Origin: Chara braunii
Taxonomy: Eukaryota; Streptophyta; Charophyceae; Charales; Characeae
Assembly: GCA_003427395.1 (NCBI GenBank)
Contig: BFEA01000716.1
Location: 201,959-227,628 of the forward strand
DNA length: 25,670 bases
Direction: 5' to 3'
Shown: piece by piece, positions 7,167 to 16,347 of the stretch
Layout of the letters: each line of letters begins with the position of its first letter
Numbering within the stretch: the stretch's first letter is position 1
Made by a program: the position numbers and the translations under genes
The notes under the pieces: model-generated
What the model saw: the letters and a program-made list of their open reading frames with translations, nothing else
Database searches by the model: none
Told to the model about the DNA's origin: nothing

Positions 7167-8350
7167 TTAATCCATAGCTTCTCCCGCCGCCACCTGCGCT
7201 CCTTTTCTCTCAAGGATACATCTCTTCCACCATATGGTCCATAGGACGCTCCTTCTACCTAAGTTGAACATATTCACCACAAAGCTATTCGCCCGGAATT
7301 GCGGGTAGTGCCCTAGGAGTATAGCCGTCCAGTCCCATGGCCACTCCTCATTTGGAACAATATGCCGCCAGATCCTATCCCATGTTCTCCACAAGAGTAC
7401 TGACGCCGGACATTGCAGAAAGATATGTTTGATGGTTTCCGCCCGTTTTCCTCCGGGAAAGCCTTGTAGGCATTTGCGGCACCATGGGAGTGCTTTCCCT
7501 TGTTGTTCAAGGTGGGTATGGTCGATGAGCCAGTCGTTAGTAGGTGAGCATCTGTGTTCTATTTTCCATTGGAGCGCCGAGATTTTGGCCGGTCTGCAAC
7601 CATACTGTGCAAACCATCGAATAGGCTTAAGCAGGCTTCGGTCAATGTTGAGATGCCGGTACCATCTGTCCTCTACCCTTTCTCCCAGCCTCCTCTTGGT
7701 TCTCAGCATCCGATAGACCGACTTGGTTTTAAGCTTATGTAGAGACAATGTGACTGCCCCCCTTTTCCCTGGCCTAGTACCCTGGGTCCATTTCCATTCG
7801 TCGGGGTCCAGGGGAAGGTCCTCCATCGAGGTCATCGGGCCGTACACCTTGGGTTGACCGTCCTCCTCAATGACACTGATGCGATAGACCCCTTTCCTCT
7901 CCCTCCATAAAAAGGGTTGTTTGTTCCATTGCAGCCCATCATCCTTTTGGATGGAAAATATTTCTATTAGTATGTGAGATGGCTCAGTCATGTGCACCCT
8001 CCTAACTTCCTTATTGCGGTCGGGAAGCCCCACCCAGTCCCCCTCTTCCACGCAGGGGCCCTTCCGGAGGGTGGTGTACCAATGGAGGGGGAAGCCGTCG
8101 ATAAGATCATTTAGCGCACTCTCCGTAAGATGGCAATATCGCAAGCAAGTACGCATCTGTTCCGTGTTTTTCCAAGTCCTAGTCTCCTGATCCCATAAGT
8201 CCCCTACTCTCCGTATCCCGTGCTTAACCCATCCCTTCCAAGGAGAGTCTAAGCTGCACCGTATTCTCCCTACGGAGTCTGTTATTAGGCAGTTACCAAA
8301 GAGGGGTTGCCTGAATATCTCTTCCCACCTGTCAGGCGCAGAACGGTGGG
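7167..8350 (-). pseudogene. LINE A ORF2: connection region and zf-RVT zinc finger
   Basis: The first Met of the open frame is at 8156 (329 codons), but the same frame is open from about 8350, just after the G-run frameshift, and encodes RWEEIFRQPLFGN and SPWKGWVKHGIRR, which match the equivalent part of LINE B. Counting from the Met at 8156, residues 190-260 carry the zf-RVT pattern: ALQWKIEHRCSPTNDWLI, then C226-x2-C229, H244 and C249, then LLWRTWDRIW. zf-RVT is a domain found after RT in many plant LINEs and is thought to bind nucleic acid. The frame ends in TAA at 7167 with homologous sequence continuing beyond. Confidence 0.9.
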
Positions 8351-8712
8351 GGGGGGGGGAGTTTCCGCCAGGTACGTAGAAGACGTACCCAGTGCTTGTC
8401 CGCAGGATCTCCGTTCTTGTATTTCCTGGGTATCTTCCAGTACCTGTCCTCTAACCACACCCGGGGGTCTATTTCAGGTGGGGTTTCTGGGGCTAGGTCC
8501 GCCAGTTGGGCGAGGGCTAAGGGAACCCACGGAGATGAAGAGGAGAAAATAATGTGCTGGATCCAGCGAATTGTGAGGGCGTGAAACTGCGTGGCTGGAT
8601 CTACGATTCCTAGTTCTCCTCTGTTCTTGGGCTGGATCACTGAATCCCATGCCACCCGACTTATCACGTGGGCCATATTGTTGTCACCTCTCTAGAGGAA
8701 GGCCGCGAGCTA
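8332..8712 (-). pseudogene. LINE A ORF2: thumb/connection segment after two in-frame stops
   Basis: This continues the RT frame past TAG (8712-8710) and a second TAG about 15 nt on, which falls in FL*RGDNN where relatives have FLW; TGG-to-TAG explains it. The open part (Met at 8676) encodes VISRVAWDSVIQPKNRGELG, the conserved segment after RT in plant LINEs. The frame runs into PPPPPF and a stop at 8332, caused by the 12-bp G-run at 8348-8359 that shifts the frame. Confidence 0.85.
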
Positions 8713-10332
8713 TTGTTTTAGCGCTTTGAGACCCCCATCACTCATTGGCCATAGGATGACTTTGTACCAGAGCGTGGCCAGGATTACATTATTAATGACC
8801 AGCGCTCTCCTGAAAATTGATGTGTGTTTGTGGTTCCATTTTTCAAACTTGGCTTTCGCTGGTCCAGCCAGCCATTCGTCGTGCGTTACCAGCTTGCCTT
8901 TAGCAGTCATTTGTGCTCCCAAAACTCTCAGGGGGTCATCGTGGGGAAGCCACGTGATTCGTGGATTGTCTGGGGGCCTTCCGCCCTGGTGATGCATCCA
9001 CCAACCTACCGTTTTTTTACCCCAATTGATTGTCATATCGAACAGCTCACAGAATTTGTTCATGAGGCACTGAATTTCCTGCATGTTGGATTCTGTCGCT
9101 TTCGGCATGATCGTAAGGTCGTCCGCAAACAGGGAACAAATCGGGATTGCGTCCTGCGGGATATTGGCGATCTTAATACGCGTAATATTTCTATTCTTCC
9201 TCAAATTGGCTGATAGTGCTTCCATTATTACCACGAAGAGGTATGGGGCAATTGGGTCCCCTTGCCTTACCGATCGCTGGAGATCGAAGGGTGGTGCCAC
9301 TGACCCATTGACCTGGACACAGGTGGTGGCATTTTGGTGTAGGATCTTAACCCAACGTCGGAAAGTCGGACCAAAGTTCATTTTCTCTAGACATTTATCC
9401 AGGAAGTCCCAATCTACGTGGTCATAGGCTTTTTCGAAATCAATGAAGATAATGGCTGCGTTTGCCCGATTCCGCTGTGCCTGGTCGACCACCTCTTTAA
9501 CCAGCAAAATATTCTCTTGAATATTCCTGCTCGACATGAATCCCGTTTGGGCCGGGTGGATGACATGTTCCAAAACTTTTGCCATTCGGTTGGCCAGTGC
9601 TTTGGAAAACATTTTGTAGACCACAGTGAGTAGAGTGATAGGCCTATAATTTCTAATGTTCATTTTATCTCCCTTTTTGTAAAGAAGAGGCAGGATGCCT
9701 TTTCCCACAATCTCCCCTATTTCCCCTGCCTCCCATACGTCCTGATAGTATTCCCACAAATCATTGCTCATGTCTGTCCATGTGGCTTCCCAAAATTCTT
9801 TGGGAAAACCATCAATACCGGATTTTTTTTCTTCCTTCATCTGGAGGAGCGCGGTCCATACCTCTTCCTTGGCGAGTGGTATCTCCAGTTCGTCTCGCTG
9901 TTGGGGGAAAATCGAGCGATCCATCGGGGAGAGAAATTCTTGTAATTCCCTGACTCCTGCTTCCCCCTGCGGGATTGGGATTTGAGAGGTGTACAACTGT
10001 TTGAAGAATTTCCTAGTGATTAATGTGCAATGTGCAGTGTCAATGGCGATGTTGTTATAATTTTCTGGGTCAAAGAAAGCTTCGATAATTGTCCATCGAG
10101 CTCTAGCGGTTGCCATCGAGAAAAATTGGGTGTGCATGGACGCTTCGTGTGTTAGGTGGTGCATTTTCCCTCGGATTCTAATACCTTGCCATCTGTGTAG
10201 TGCAAATTGTAAAAGTTGGTCCTTCTTGTCTTGGATAGCTGAGATGAGCTGGTGCTGGTCTTGGGTGGAGGCAGTTGGCTGTAACGACTCTACCTGCTGT
10301 TTCAGGTTCATTAGTTCGTTATGAGTGGTCAT
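8710..10332 (-). CDS. LINE A reverse transcriptase (open 540-codon block of a broken ORF2)
   Basis: This is an RNA-dependent DNA polymerase of the non-LTR (L1-like) type that would copy LINE RNA at a nicked chromosomal target. From the first Met of the block: a helical linker at 1-150, GIDGFPKEFW near 172-181, LLYKKGDKMNIRNYRPI (YRP 229-231), catalytic Asp in IFIDFEKAYDHVDW (D298), RQGDP (356-360), and FADD (402-405) with both aspartates present. The catalytic motifs look intact. The Met is only the first in the open block: the frame continues upstream to a TGA at 10462 that separates it from the endonuclease, so this is not a true start. No independent promoter is seen; it is a remnant. Confidence 0.93.
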   Translation of the reverse strand: MTTHNELMNLKQQVESLQPTASTQDQHQLISAIQDKKDQLLQFALHRWQGIRIRGKMHHLTHEASMHTQFFSMATARARWTIIEAFFDPENYNNIAIDTAHCTLITRKFFKQLYTSQIPIPQGEAGVRELQEFLSPMDRSIFPQQRDELEIPLAKEEVWTALLQMKEEKKSGIDGFPKEFWEATWTDMSNDLWEYYQDVWEAGEIGEIVGKGILPLLYKKGDKMNIRNYRPITLLTVVYKMFSKALANRMAKVLEHVIHPAQTGFMSSRNIQENILLVKEVVDQAQRNRANAAIIFIDFEKAYDHVDWDFLDKCLEKMNFGPTFRRWVKILHQNATTCVQVNGSVAPPFDLQRSVRQGDPIAPYLFVVIMEALSANLRKNRNITRIKIANIPQDAIPICSLFADDLTIMPKATESNMQEIQCLMNKFCELFDMTINWGKKTVGWWMHHQGGRPPDNPRITWLPHDDPLRVLGAQMTAKGKLVTHDEWLAGPAKAKFEKWNHKHTSIFRRALVINNVILATLWYKVILWPMSDGGLKALKQ

Positions 10333-10461
10333 TTCTAGGTATTGTTGTAGTGTTGCTTTGGTTTTGGAAAAATCCTTACTTTTCTTTGCGAGGAAGATTA
10401 GACCATTGTTAAACCAGATTAGTCGCGAATCGAAAAGATGTTGCTGCTGCCACCAGAAGTT

Positions 10462-10791
10462 TCATTCATGTCTGATCATCTGCGAGAAGGACATGTCCTT
10501 GAGCAGGGAGGTATTAAGTTTGTAGAAGCTCAGTCCTTGGTCGAACCTTTTCCTCACAGTCAATACAATGCCGCATGTTTTATGGTCCAGACCGGGGTAC
10601 GGGCTACGCGGGAGAATCAGTGCCCATCGCAGTGCCCCTTCTAGATCATTGGATAGCAGGATAAGATCGATTCTGGATTTAGATAAGCGCGCCGGGTCAT
10701 AATCTCGTATACATGTAAAGAGTCGTGTTTGGGGGTGCATCCGTCGAAAGGTGTCAAAAACCGAAAGCGATTCGCAAATGTTCTTAAACAT
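10462..10791 (-). pseudogene. LINE A APE-type endonuclease, C-terminal fragment
   Basis: The 109-residue block contains the end of an L1-type apurinic endonuclease domain: VFDTFRRMHPQTRLFT, then SRIDLILLSNDL, then GLDHKTCGIVL, where most relatives have SDH (Ser replaced by Leu). The His of the DH pair is kept. The N-terminal catalytic part is missing upstream. The TGA at its end is in frame with the RT block at 10332, so both once formed one ORF2. Confidence 0.85.
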
Positions 10792-10800
10792 GTTGGCAAC

Positions 10801-10824
10801 TTGAAATTTATTGAATCATGACAT

Positions 10825-10873
<49 letters not shown>

Positions 10874-11041
10874 GGAAACAGTGGTCCAGTGGAAAGCTCT
10901 TTTGTGTCAAGAGATGCATTGCTAATGCTTTTTTTTTTTTCATTGTCAATGTTTTTTTAAAGGGATGCATTGGTTGTGTGTTCTTCTGGTTCTCCACAAT
11001 CCAGAAAAAAGGTTGGGGACATGAGGATGCAAAAGCATGCA

Positions 11042-11079
<38 letters not shown>

Positions 11080-11231
11080 ACCAATCAGCAGCTTCATATG
11101 GTGAGATATTTTCCTGAGACGCACTTGCGACGACTGAGAGCTAAACATCAGCCCTCAGTAAATTGAAAGAGGTTTTCGATGTTCTGCATCTGGACCAGGT
11201 TACTGCATATTGTTGTACATCTGTTGAACGC
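10801..11231. repeat. 46-G homopolymer and (ATG)n microsatellite; no gene
   Basis: An uninterrupted run of 46 G covers 10827-10872. An (ATG)n tract covers about 11042-11080. Predicted Gly-, Pro-, Asp- or Ile-rich frames here come from these repeats. No gene is supported up to the N gap. Confidence 0.8.
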
Positions 11232-11568
11232 NNNNNNNNNNNNNNNNNNNNNNNNNNNNNNNNNNNNNNNNNNNNNNNNNNNNNNNNNNNNNNNNNNNNN
11301 NNNNNNNNNNNNNNNNNNNNNNNNNNNNNNNNNNNNNNNNNNNNNNNNNNNNNNNNNNNNNNNNNNNNNNNNNNNNNNNNNNNNNNNNNNNNNNNNNNNN
11401 NNNNNNNNNNNNNNNNNNNNNNNNNNNNNNNNNNNNNNNNNNNNNNNNNNNNNNNNNNNNNNNNNNNNNNNNNNNNNNNNNNNNNNNNNNNNNNNNNNNN
11501 NNNNNNNNNNNNNNNNNNNNNNNNNNNNNNNNNNNNNNNNNNNNNNNNNNNNNNNNNNNNNNNNNNNN
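11232..11568. other. assembly gap, 337 N
   Basis: The run of N covers 337 positions. Content is unknown; the 5' part of LINE D may lie here. Confidence 0.98.
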
Positions 11569-11817
11569 TCTTTGAGCAATGAAAGGGCAAGAAATGTGTT
11601 GGCCTGAAAATAATGTACGAATAATAAAATGCAAAATTAAATGATCAATAATTAAAGTCAAAATCAAGAAGAACCTATAATGAATGCTGAGAGGCATCCC
11701 CACTGACAATGACCACATCGCAAGGACCACTGCTAATCCAATCGCAACTGGAGACACCACTCCCACCTCTGACTGAACTGCTGCCTGTGTGTGTTCTAGA
11801 ATACCCTGACTCTGACT

Positions 11818-12669
11818 TTGTCCGCCCCTTCTCTGTGGGTATACCATCATACAACCTGCCGGTGGTCCCTAGGAACTGGCATTGCCCACCGGGACCTTCG
11901 AACAAAGACAGTGTTCCGTTATATAGATATACCACACGCATGGGCTTTTAGACTTCTCGCCCGAAAGTGGACGTCAACTGGAAGGTCACTAAAAGATGGA
12001 TGCCGACGGGGTGGATACATGACACTCACACGCGCTTGTCTCAAGCTTTGCCGGCGTACTGGAAATTGTTGATGGAATTACCGATGGTCAAGCAAGCAAG
12101 CCTTTTGTGGTTGCAGCCTGCTGGTGCATATGGTCGTGCACACTGCTCTTTGGTGTGCCAAAAGAACATCCAAGGCCTCGCCTTTATGTTCCCTGTGCCC
12201 CGCAGTTCGGATTGAAGACCAGCAACATTTCTGCATCCACTGTGACCTGTCCAGACCTCTGTGGAATTCGTGGCGCTCCGAAATGGTCCCGATTCCGCAA
12301 CCGGAAACACGCTGGAACGACGACTTTATTCTCTTGGGTGCTGCGTCCCGTAGACAGCACCGTAACCGCCCTCTAACATATGCGGAGGAATGTTTACGTG
12401 CAACTGTGTTCTGGACCTTGTGGACCCTCAGAAACTCGGCTGTACGAGGGGGGGAGCAGTTCACACCCCCAATGGTTCGTGCTGAAGTCAAGTACTCCAT
12501 CAAGCAGACGCTGTTGACTGAATGGTCGCTTGAAGTTGTTAACAAAGGGTTTTCAGCAAAAGCTCTCAAAAGATTCCACACACACTGGGCCCCGTTCACT
12601 GGTTTGGTGGAGGTGTCTGTTCATTGCGGTCATACCCCGGAACTTCAATTTTCCTCCTTTTTTCTTTAG
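11818..12669 (+). pseudogene. LINE D ORF2: connection region and zf-RVT zinc finger, frameshifted
   Basis: Three overlapping frames give one homologous protein. 11818-12072 has WAFRLLARKWTSTGR. 11967-12124 has WIHDTHTRLSQALPAYWKLL and MELPMVKQASLLWLQ. 12124-12669 has SPLCSLCPAVRIEDQQHFCI with a C-x2-C, H, C finger, then VFWTLWTLRNSAV and LLTEWSLEV up to a TAG. This is the zf-RVT region and C terminus seen in plant LINEs, downstream of RT. At least two frameshifts separate the parts. The RT itself is missing or lost in the gap. Confidence 0.8.
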
Positions 12670-13103
12670 GACCTCTCGATCACACATGTGTGAACCCTTG
12701 TTTTGGACGGCTTCTTTTCCTGCATTTGCTTTATTGTACAAATGATTCTTGCAAGACACATCCACTTTTTGTCTTCTCTTTCCGCCCTTTGGTATATAGT
12801 ACTTAAGGAGAATGCAGTTTAGTACTAGCAGTTTAGCAATACAACTGTGGGCACACACTACCGGTGACACAAAGGCTTGCTTCAAACCTCTTGTTTTCCT
12901 TTGGCATTCTGTCGTGTAGGTGACGGATGAACCTTACGATCGCAACTATATCATACCTGTAGCTTAATGCTGGTCTTTTCCTATTTTCTGGTTTTCCTTT
13001 TCCTGCTGTTTAAGCATAACATCATGATGACCACAGTCCAGTTTTTGGGCTTGACCGGTGATGACTCGCCTTGAAATCGGACTGACGGACTCTTGTAAGG
13101 GAC

Positions 13104-13158
13104 GCCAGGCCCGTTCCCTGGCTTTGTAATATAAGGGACACCGGGCCCGGTTCCCGGT
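13104..13158 (+). other. two HP-I hairpins with compensatory stem changes in LINE D
   Basis: The first is GCCAGG / CCCGTTC / CCTGGC (13104-13122) and the second ACCGGG / CCCGGTT / CCCGGT (13140-13158), each preceded by GGGAC. Compared with the LINE A stem GCTGGA/TCCAGC, three pairs differ in each, and all six pairs are kept in both. The poly(A) begins 6 nt after the second. Confidence 0.9.
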
Positions 13159-13330
13159 TTAATAAAAAAAAAAAAAAAAAAATCCTTCATCCGCTTTCTA
13201 GAGTTTCCGCCCGCTTGGACATAACCTCTTTGCCAAAGATCAAGACTGAGGGTCCGCAAAGACTCCGCATTGACTAAGGGCAGGACTCAACGACAAGCAA
13301 TCTGAGAGTCCCAGGCTGACTGTGATCCCA

Positions 13331-13487
13331 GGGTTTTTTTTTTTTTTTTTTTTTTTTTTTGTTTAAACAGAGCTCCTATCTATTTGTGGGGAGCTACACC
13401 CAGGGGCATGGTCCCACTAGCAACCGGATAGGATAGAAAAGAGTTTGCGTGGTAGTTGAGTGACCCAAATCCTGTCGTGCAGTAGCC
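13331..13487 (-). mobile_element. short LINE 3'-end remnant with poly(A), possible TSD GTGATCCCA
   Basis: On the minus strand, HP-II with stem AGCTCC/GGAGCT (13371-13395) is followed by a 27-nt A tail (13360-13334). The HP-I part upstream is degenerate. GTGATCCCA occurs on both sides (13322-13330 and 13488-13496), giving a possible 9-bp target duplication and an insertion of about 157 bp. A severely 5'-truncated LINE or a SINE using the same tail would both fit. Confidence 0.62.
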
Positions 13488-13641
13488 GTGATCCCACGGT
13501 CAGTGTTTAACATGTATTACCCGAAAAAGGTAAGGAGATCTTGGTCCCCTTCCTCCTCTCCTTAACACCGGCAAAATCTTTTCAATCCGTTGGGGGCATG
13601 GCCAACCCCCAAAAAAAAACGGGTCGGCCATAGGCCTACTT

Positions 13642-13651
13642 GATAGAAGAT

Positions 13652-13653
<2 letters not shown>
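13642..13653. repeat. target-site duplication of LINE C, 3' copy
   Basis: GATAGAAGATTT adjoins the (TTTA)n tract that is the LINE C tail on the plus strand. The TTT overlaps the tail, so the exact edge is ambiguous by 3 bp. Confidence 0.75.
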
Positions 13654-13688
<35 letters not shown>

Positions 13689-13700
13689 TTTTTTTTGGAA
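13654..13700 (-). repeat. LINE C A-rich tail, now (TAAA)n
   Basis: On the plus strand a (TTTA)n array followed by T-runs. On the minus strand it follows CAAATAAAG, a polyadenylation-signal match about 20 bp upstream of the tail. Confidence 0.8.
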
Positions 13701-13850
13701 AGCGTTTAACTTTATTTGAAAAATAGCCATAGATCGAGGCCGGGGACCTCACAATTCTACCCGGAGTTATCCTGGCAGCATCAGCCAGTTTAGCTTAGAA
13801 ATCATCATGAAAGCTCTAAACCAGCTGCTAAAATGTGATTCATAGGCTAC

Positions 13851-13867
13851 CTGGAAACCGGGTCCAG
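13851..13867 (-). other. HP-I hairpin in the LINE C 3' UTR
   Basis: In LINE sense: GGGACA, then stem CTGGA/TCCAG (5 bp) and loop CCCGGTT. It lies about 150 bp before the tail, further upstream than in LINE B or D, and has no HP-II next to it. Confidence 0.8.
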
Positions 13868-14169
13868 TGTCCCTTTTCTCCGATCAGAACAGTACTTTCC
13901 AAAAAAATTCTCAGTTAGCGTACAGTAAAAAGTAGTGGAAATACTTCTACCTCAGGGATTTACAAAAGATGAACCAGTAACTCTGTGGCCAGAAGAATTC
14001 ATTTTGAAGAACAAAATGGCCTGAGACACCTACTGAGGCTGACTTATTTCAACTTACATAACGGAATCATTAGTCGGGATCTATTTCGATCTCTAAGTTA
14101 TAACATCAGTCGCACACCCACGGAGCCAGCCAGAGTTTATTTTCCGGCAGAAGCTTGCAGAAGACCCCT

Positions 14170-14360
14170 TTAAGAGACCATGTCTTGTTGAACCCTTCCA
14201 CGTCCAGACTTATGTCTTGCCTGTTTCCATTCAGCAAAAATTGTCAATCTGAGCGTAGATTTTACTGAAGTCTTCTGTTGGTGAATATCCACCTTTTCCT
14301 CTCTGAAAACCTGCGCATTACGGGCCTTCCAAAGTACTTCCATTAATATTCCTCTACATG

Positions 14361-14361
<1 letters not shown>
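14170..14361 (-). pseudogene. LINE C ORF2 C terminus, separated by the LINE B insertion
   Basis: The sequence TCRGILMEVLWKARNAQVF, then LRLTIFAEWKQARH and a stop at 14170, has the form of the segment after the zf-RVT finger in plant LINEs. Its first codons (ACATGTAGAGGAATA) also occur at 16347-16333 at the end of the upstream LINE C part, where they are followed by LINE B. Removing LINE B and one copy of the duplication restores continuity. In the current sequence this end reads directly into LINE B's A tail, giving a false poly-Lys N terminus. Confidence 0.85.
14347..14361. repeat. 15-bp target-site duplication of LINE B, 3' copy
   Basis: TATTCCTCTACATGT, identical to 16333-16347. Confidence 0.93.
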
Positions 14362-14405
<44 letters not shown>

Positions 14406-14406
14406 A

Positions 14407-14454
14407 GCTCCATCTATTGGTGGGGAGCATCACCTGCTGGAAACCGGGTCCAGC
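14407..14454 (-). other. LINE B 3'-terminal double hairpin (HP-II 14407-14428, HP-I 14436-14454)
   Basis: HP-I stem GCTGGA/TCCAGC with loop CCCGGTT and HP-II stem GCTCC/GGAGC lie directly before the poly(A), separated from it by only TTCTTT-like bases. Because the insertion ends are fixed by the duplication, this copy shows that the module is the true 3' terminus of a LINE and not an independent neighbour. Confidence 0.9.
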
Positions 14455-14540
14455 GTCCCTTGAATGTACAATTTGAAAAATGGAAATAAAGGAATCAAGA
14501 GCATGAACAAGAACCTAGATTTTGAAGAAAATAGCGACAC

Positions 14541-14552
14541 NNTCCNNCCACN
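14541..14552. other. scattered ambiguous bases
   Basis: N at 14541-14542, 14546-14547 and 14552 in the LINE B 3' region. Confidence 0.98.
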
Positions 14553-15210
14553 TGGCAATCTGAAAATAACACTACCTCTTCATCCTTTATCAGGACGCCA
14601 GATATATTCTTGTAAAACTAGCAGTGATATCCTTATAATCCATACCAGGAACTTGGAACCATGGCTGTTGCAGGAGGAGGGAAAGGAGTTGGGAAATCTG
14701 AGAAAGGTCTCATGGGAATTGAAGCGTCAATGGAAGTCCAATCATCAAAACCAATTTGTAATCTCTTTTAAGCCTAGCAGCATCTTCATTGTCAACACCA
14801 TTCCAAGTGACACATCCAATTCTCCGTCTCTGGTTTCCATTCAACCATTTGTGACTGAATTTCCGAAAATGACTCTGAATTTCTGCTTTATTCGAGAGAA
14901 ATTGTACCTTTTCCTTGGTTCTTTCCCAATTGGTTAGTATATCTGTTTGAACTTCTTGTTTAATAGTTTCTGTAAAATCCGGACCATCTAGTCTTGCCCA
15001 TTCTCATTCATACGTGCATCTTCTCATCCATATGGCCCACATCACCGCTCTTCTACCCATACGGAACATATTATCCACAAATTCCAGATTTTTCACAAGT
15101 TCCTCACCATTTTCCACTAAATCCGGATCAAGACTCCAAGTCTCCAGAAGAATAGCTTTCCAACTCCATGGCCAAGGCACCTGTGGGATTAATAGTGACC
15201 AGATTCGATC

Positions 15211-15492
15211 CTACCACCTCCAAAGCCATACAGAACTCGGGCATTGCATAAAAATATGCTCTATTGTTTCAGCATATAGTCTGCTTGGGAAAGCTGTTTT
15301 GCATAGCTTGCACCACCTTTCTGCCAATCCTCTCTGTTCGAGTGTTGATCTGTCAATCAGCCAATCATTTACTGGTAGACATCTATGTTCAATTTGCCAC
15401 TGAAGAGAAACTATTTTGGCTGGTTTATCCTTGATTGTTTTGAACCACCTAACTAACCTTAATTCCTCCTTACTGATGTTAAGATGTTTCAT
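15211..15492 (-). pseudogene. LINE B zf-RVT zinc finger
   Basis: The 93-residue block has PAKIVSLQWQIEHRCLPVND, then LAERWCKLCKTAF (C-x2-C), ETIEHIFMQCPSS (H, C) and WLWRW before TAG. The frame continues after the TAG with DRIW, which matches LWRTWDRIW of LINE A, so the stop replaced Trp. It remains readable to about 15010, including MFRMGRRAVMWAIWMRRC. Confidence 0.88.
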
Positions 15493-15770
15493 TCATCTGG
15501 TGAAAATCTTGTCCTTAAGGTTAATTCTAGGTCTAAGCATCCGATATGCAGATTTGACCTTAAGAGAGTGAATAGACCTTTTGAATGATCTATTATGCTT
15601 CCTTGTTCTTATGACCGAATTCCAAACCCAATTAGTCGGGTCAAAAGGGAGTTATGAAATGGGACATTCCGGTTTAAAGGCAACCCAAGAATCCTTAATC
15701 CTCATTACCCTTATTCTGAACATCTGCTGCGCTTGAACCCAACAAGTTTCCTCTTGCTCCCTAGGAATCA

Positions 15771-16292
15771 CTAGATTTGTGGATGACAAGGAAAATTTTT
15801 GTAGAAAATATTATCATTTTGGTCTTGATCAAAAATTAAGCCAATAGACTCAGATTGATCCTTGAAGGTTACCCAATCATTTATTATTAACTTAGGGTCT
15901 TTCCTAAGCATATGAAACCATTCAAGAGGGATGAGTTCAATTACCTTCTCAAGTGCTTCTACAGGATGGTGACAACACCTTAGCCTTGTCTTCAGTTTGG
16001 CTGGAGCAATCCACTCATTGGTATCAATATCCCAAATATCTTTTATGATAGGCTTTATCCTTATAATACCATTTCTAATCCATCCCTTCCAAGGTGAATG
16101 CATACAATGAAAGACAAATCCTTGGGAATCACGAATCCATCTATTATCAAAAAGAGGTTGTTGACATATTTCATCCCACCTTTCTGGCGATAGCTTGTCT
16201 GTTAGAGGGAATTGTCTCCAGGTTTTCAACATGGAAGTCCAAAAAGGATCATTTTTTAAATCAAGTCTGATAGCTTGTCTATCCGGACTCAA
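15771..16292 (-). pseudogene. LINE B ORF2 connection region, first preserved block
   Basis: The block includes SMLKTWRQFPL, RWDEICQQPLFDNRWI and SPWKGWIRNGI, equivalent to LLRTWRKLPP, RWEEIFRQPLFGN and SPWKGWVKHGI of LINE A. It begins about 40 bp after the insertion edge. Between 15771 and 15492 the frame is broken. Confidence 0.8.
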
Positions 16293-16332
16293 TGCTGATG
16301 CTACATGATTGGATTTTTCCCTAGTAATAGAG

Positions 16333-16347
16333 TATTCCTCTACATGT
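16333..16347. repeat. 15-bp target-site duplication of LINE B, 5' copy
   Basis: TATTCCTCTACATGT, identical to 14347-14361, placed at the truncated 5' end of LINE B. Confidence 0.93.

Larger units (their letters stand above)
5862..10800 (-). mobile_element. LINE A: L1-like non-LTR retrotransposon, 5'-truncated and decayed
   Basis: Read on the minus strand, the element begins inside the APE-type endonuclease (about 10791), continues through RT, a connection region and a zf-RVT zinc finger to about 6810, has a roughly 900-bp 3' UTR, and ends in an A-rich tail (5904-5862 on the plus strand as T-runs broken by CTTC). ORF2 is interrupted by in-frame stops at 10462, 8710, about 8695 and 7167 and by a frameshift at a 12-bp G-run (8348-8359), so the copy is dead. 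ORF1 and the N-terminal half of the endonuclease are absent. I could not find a convincing target-site duplication. The 5' boundary lies near the 46-G run and may have been lost there. Confidence 0.93.
11700..13182 (+). mobile_element. LINE D: decayed C-terminal piece with 3' UTR and poly(A), plus strand
   Basis: A plus-strand LINE fragment holds a frameshifted connection region and zf-RVT finger (about 11818-12669), a roughly 430-bp 3' UTR, two consecutive HP-I hairpins (13104-13122 and 13140-13158), TTTAATAAA and 19 A (13164-13182). The 5' limit is not defined; upstream lies AT-rich sequence and the N gap. No target duplication was found. It is the only LINE here on the plus strand. Confidence 0.82.
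14362..16332 (-). mobile_element. LINE B: 1971-bp 5'-truncated LINE inserted in LINE C
   Basis: Perfect 15-bp duplications (14347-14361 and 16333-16347) delimit the insertion. On the minus strand it begins in the connection region after RT, passes through the zf-RVT finger and C terminus, and ends with the HP-I/HP-II module and about 38 A (14400-14363). The endonuclease and RT are lost by 5' truncation, the usual result of incomplete target-primed reverse transcription. In-frame stops include a TGG-to-TAG change after the finger. Its coding sequence is related to LINE A (SPWKGWVKHGI versus SPWKGWIRNGI) but clearly a different lineage. Scattered N (14541-14552) fall in the 3' region. Confidence 0.95.

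Noticed and set aside
5840-10800. Target-site duplication for LINE A (GAACATATTTCG near 5861 versus GAACATTTGCG near 10780)
   Set aside because: The match needs an indel and would fall inside conserved endonuclease coding sequence.
10641-11166. Pro-, Gly-, Asp- and Ile-rich frames
   Set aside because: They are translations of the 46-G run and the (ATG)n microsatellite.
11141-11850. Open frames spanning the N gap
   Set aside because: They consist mainly of unknown bases and carry no evidence of coding.
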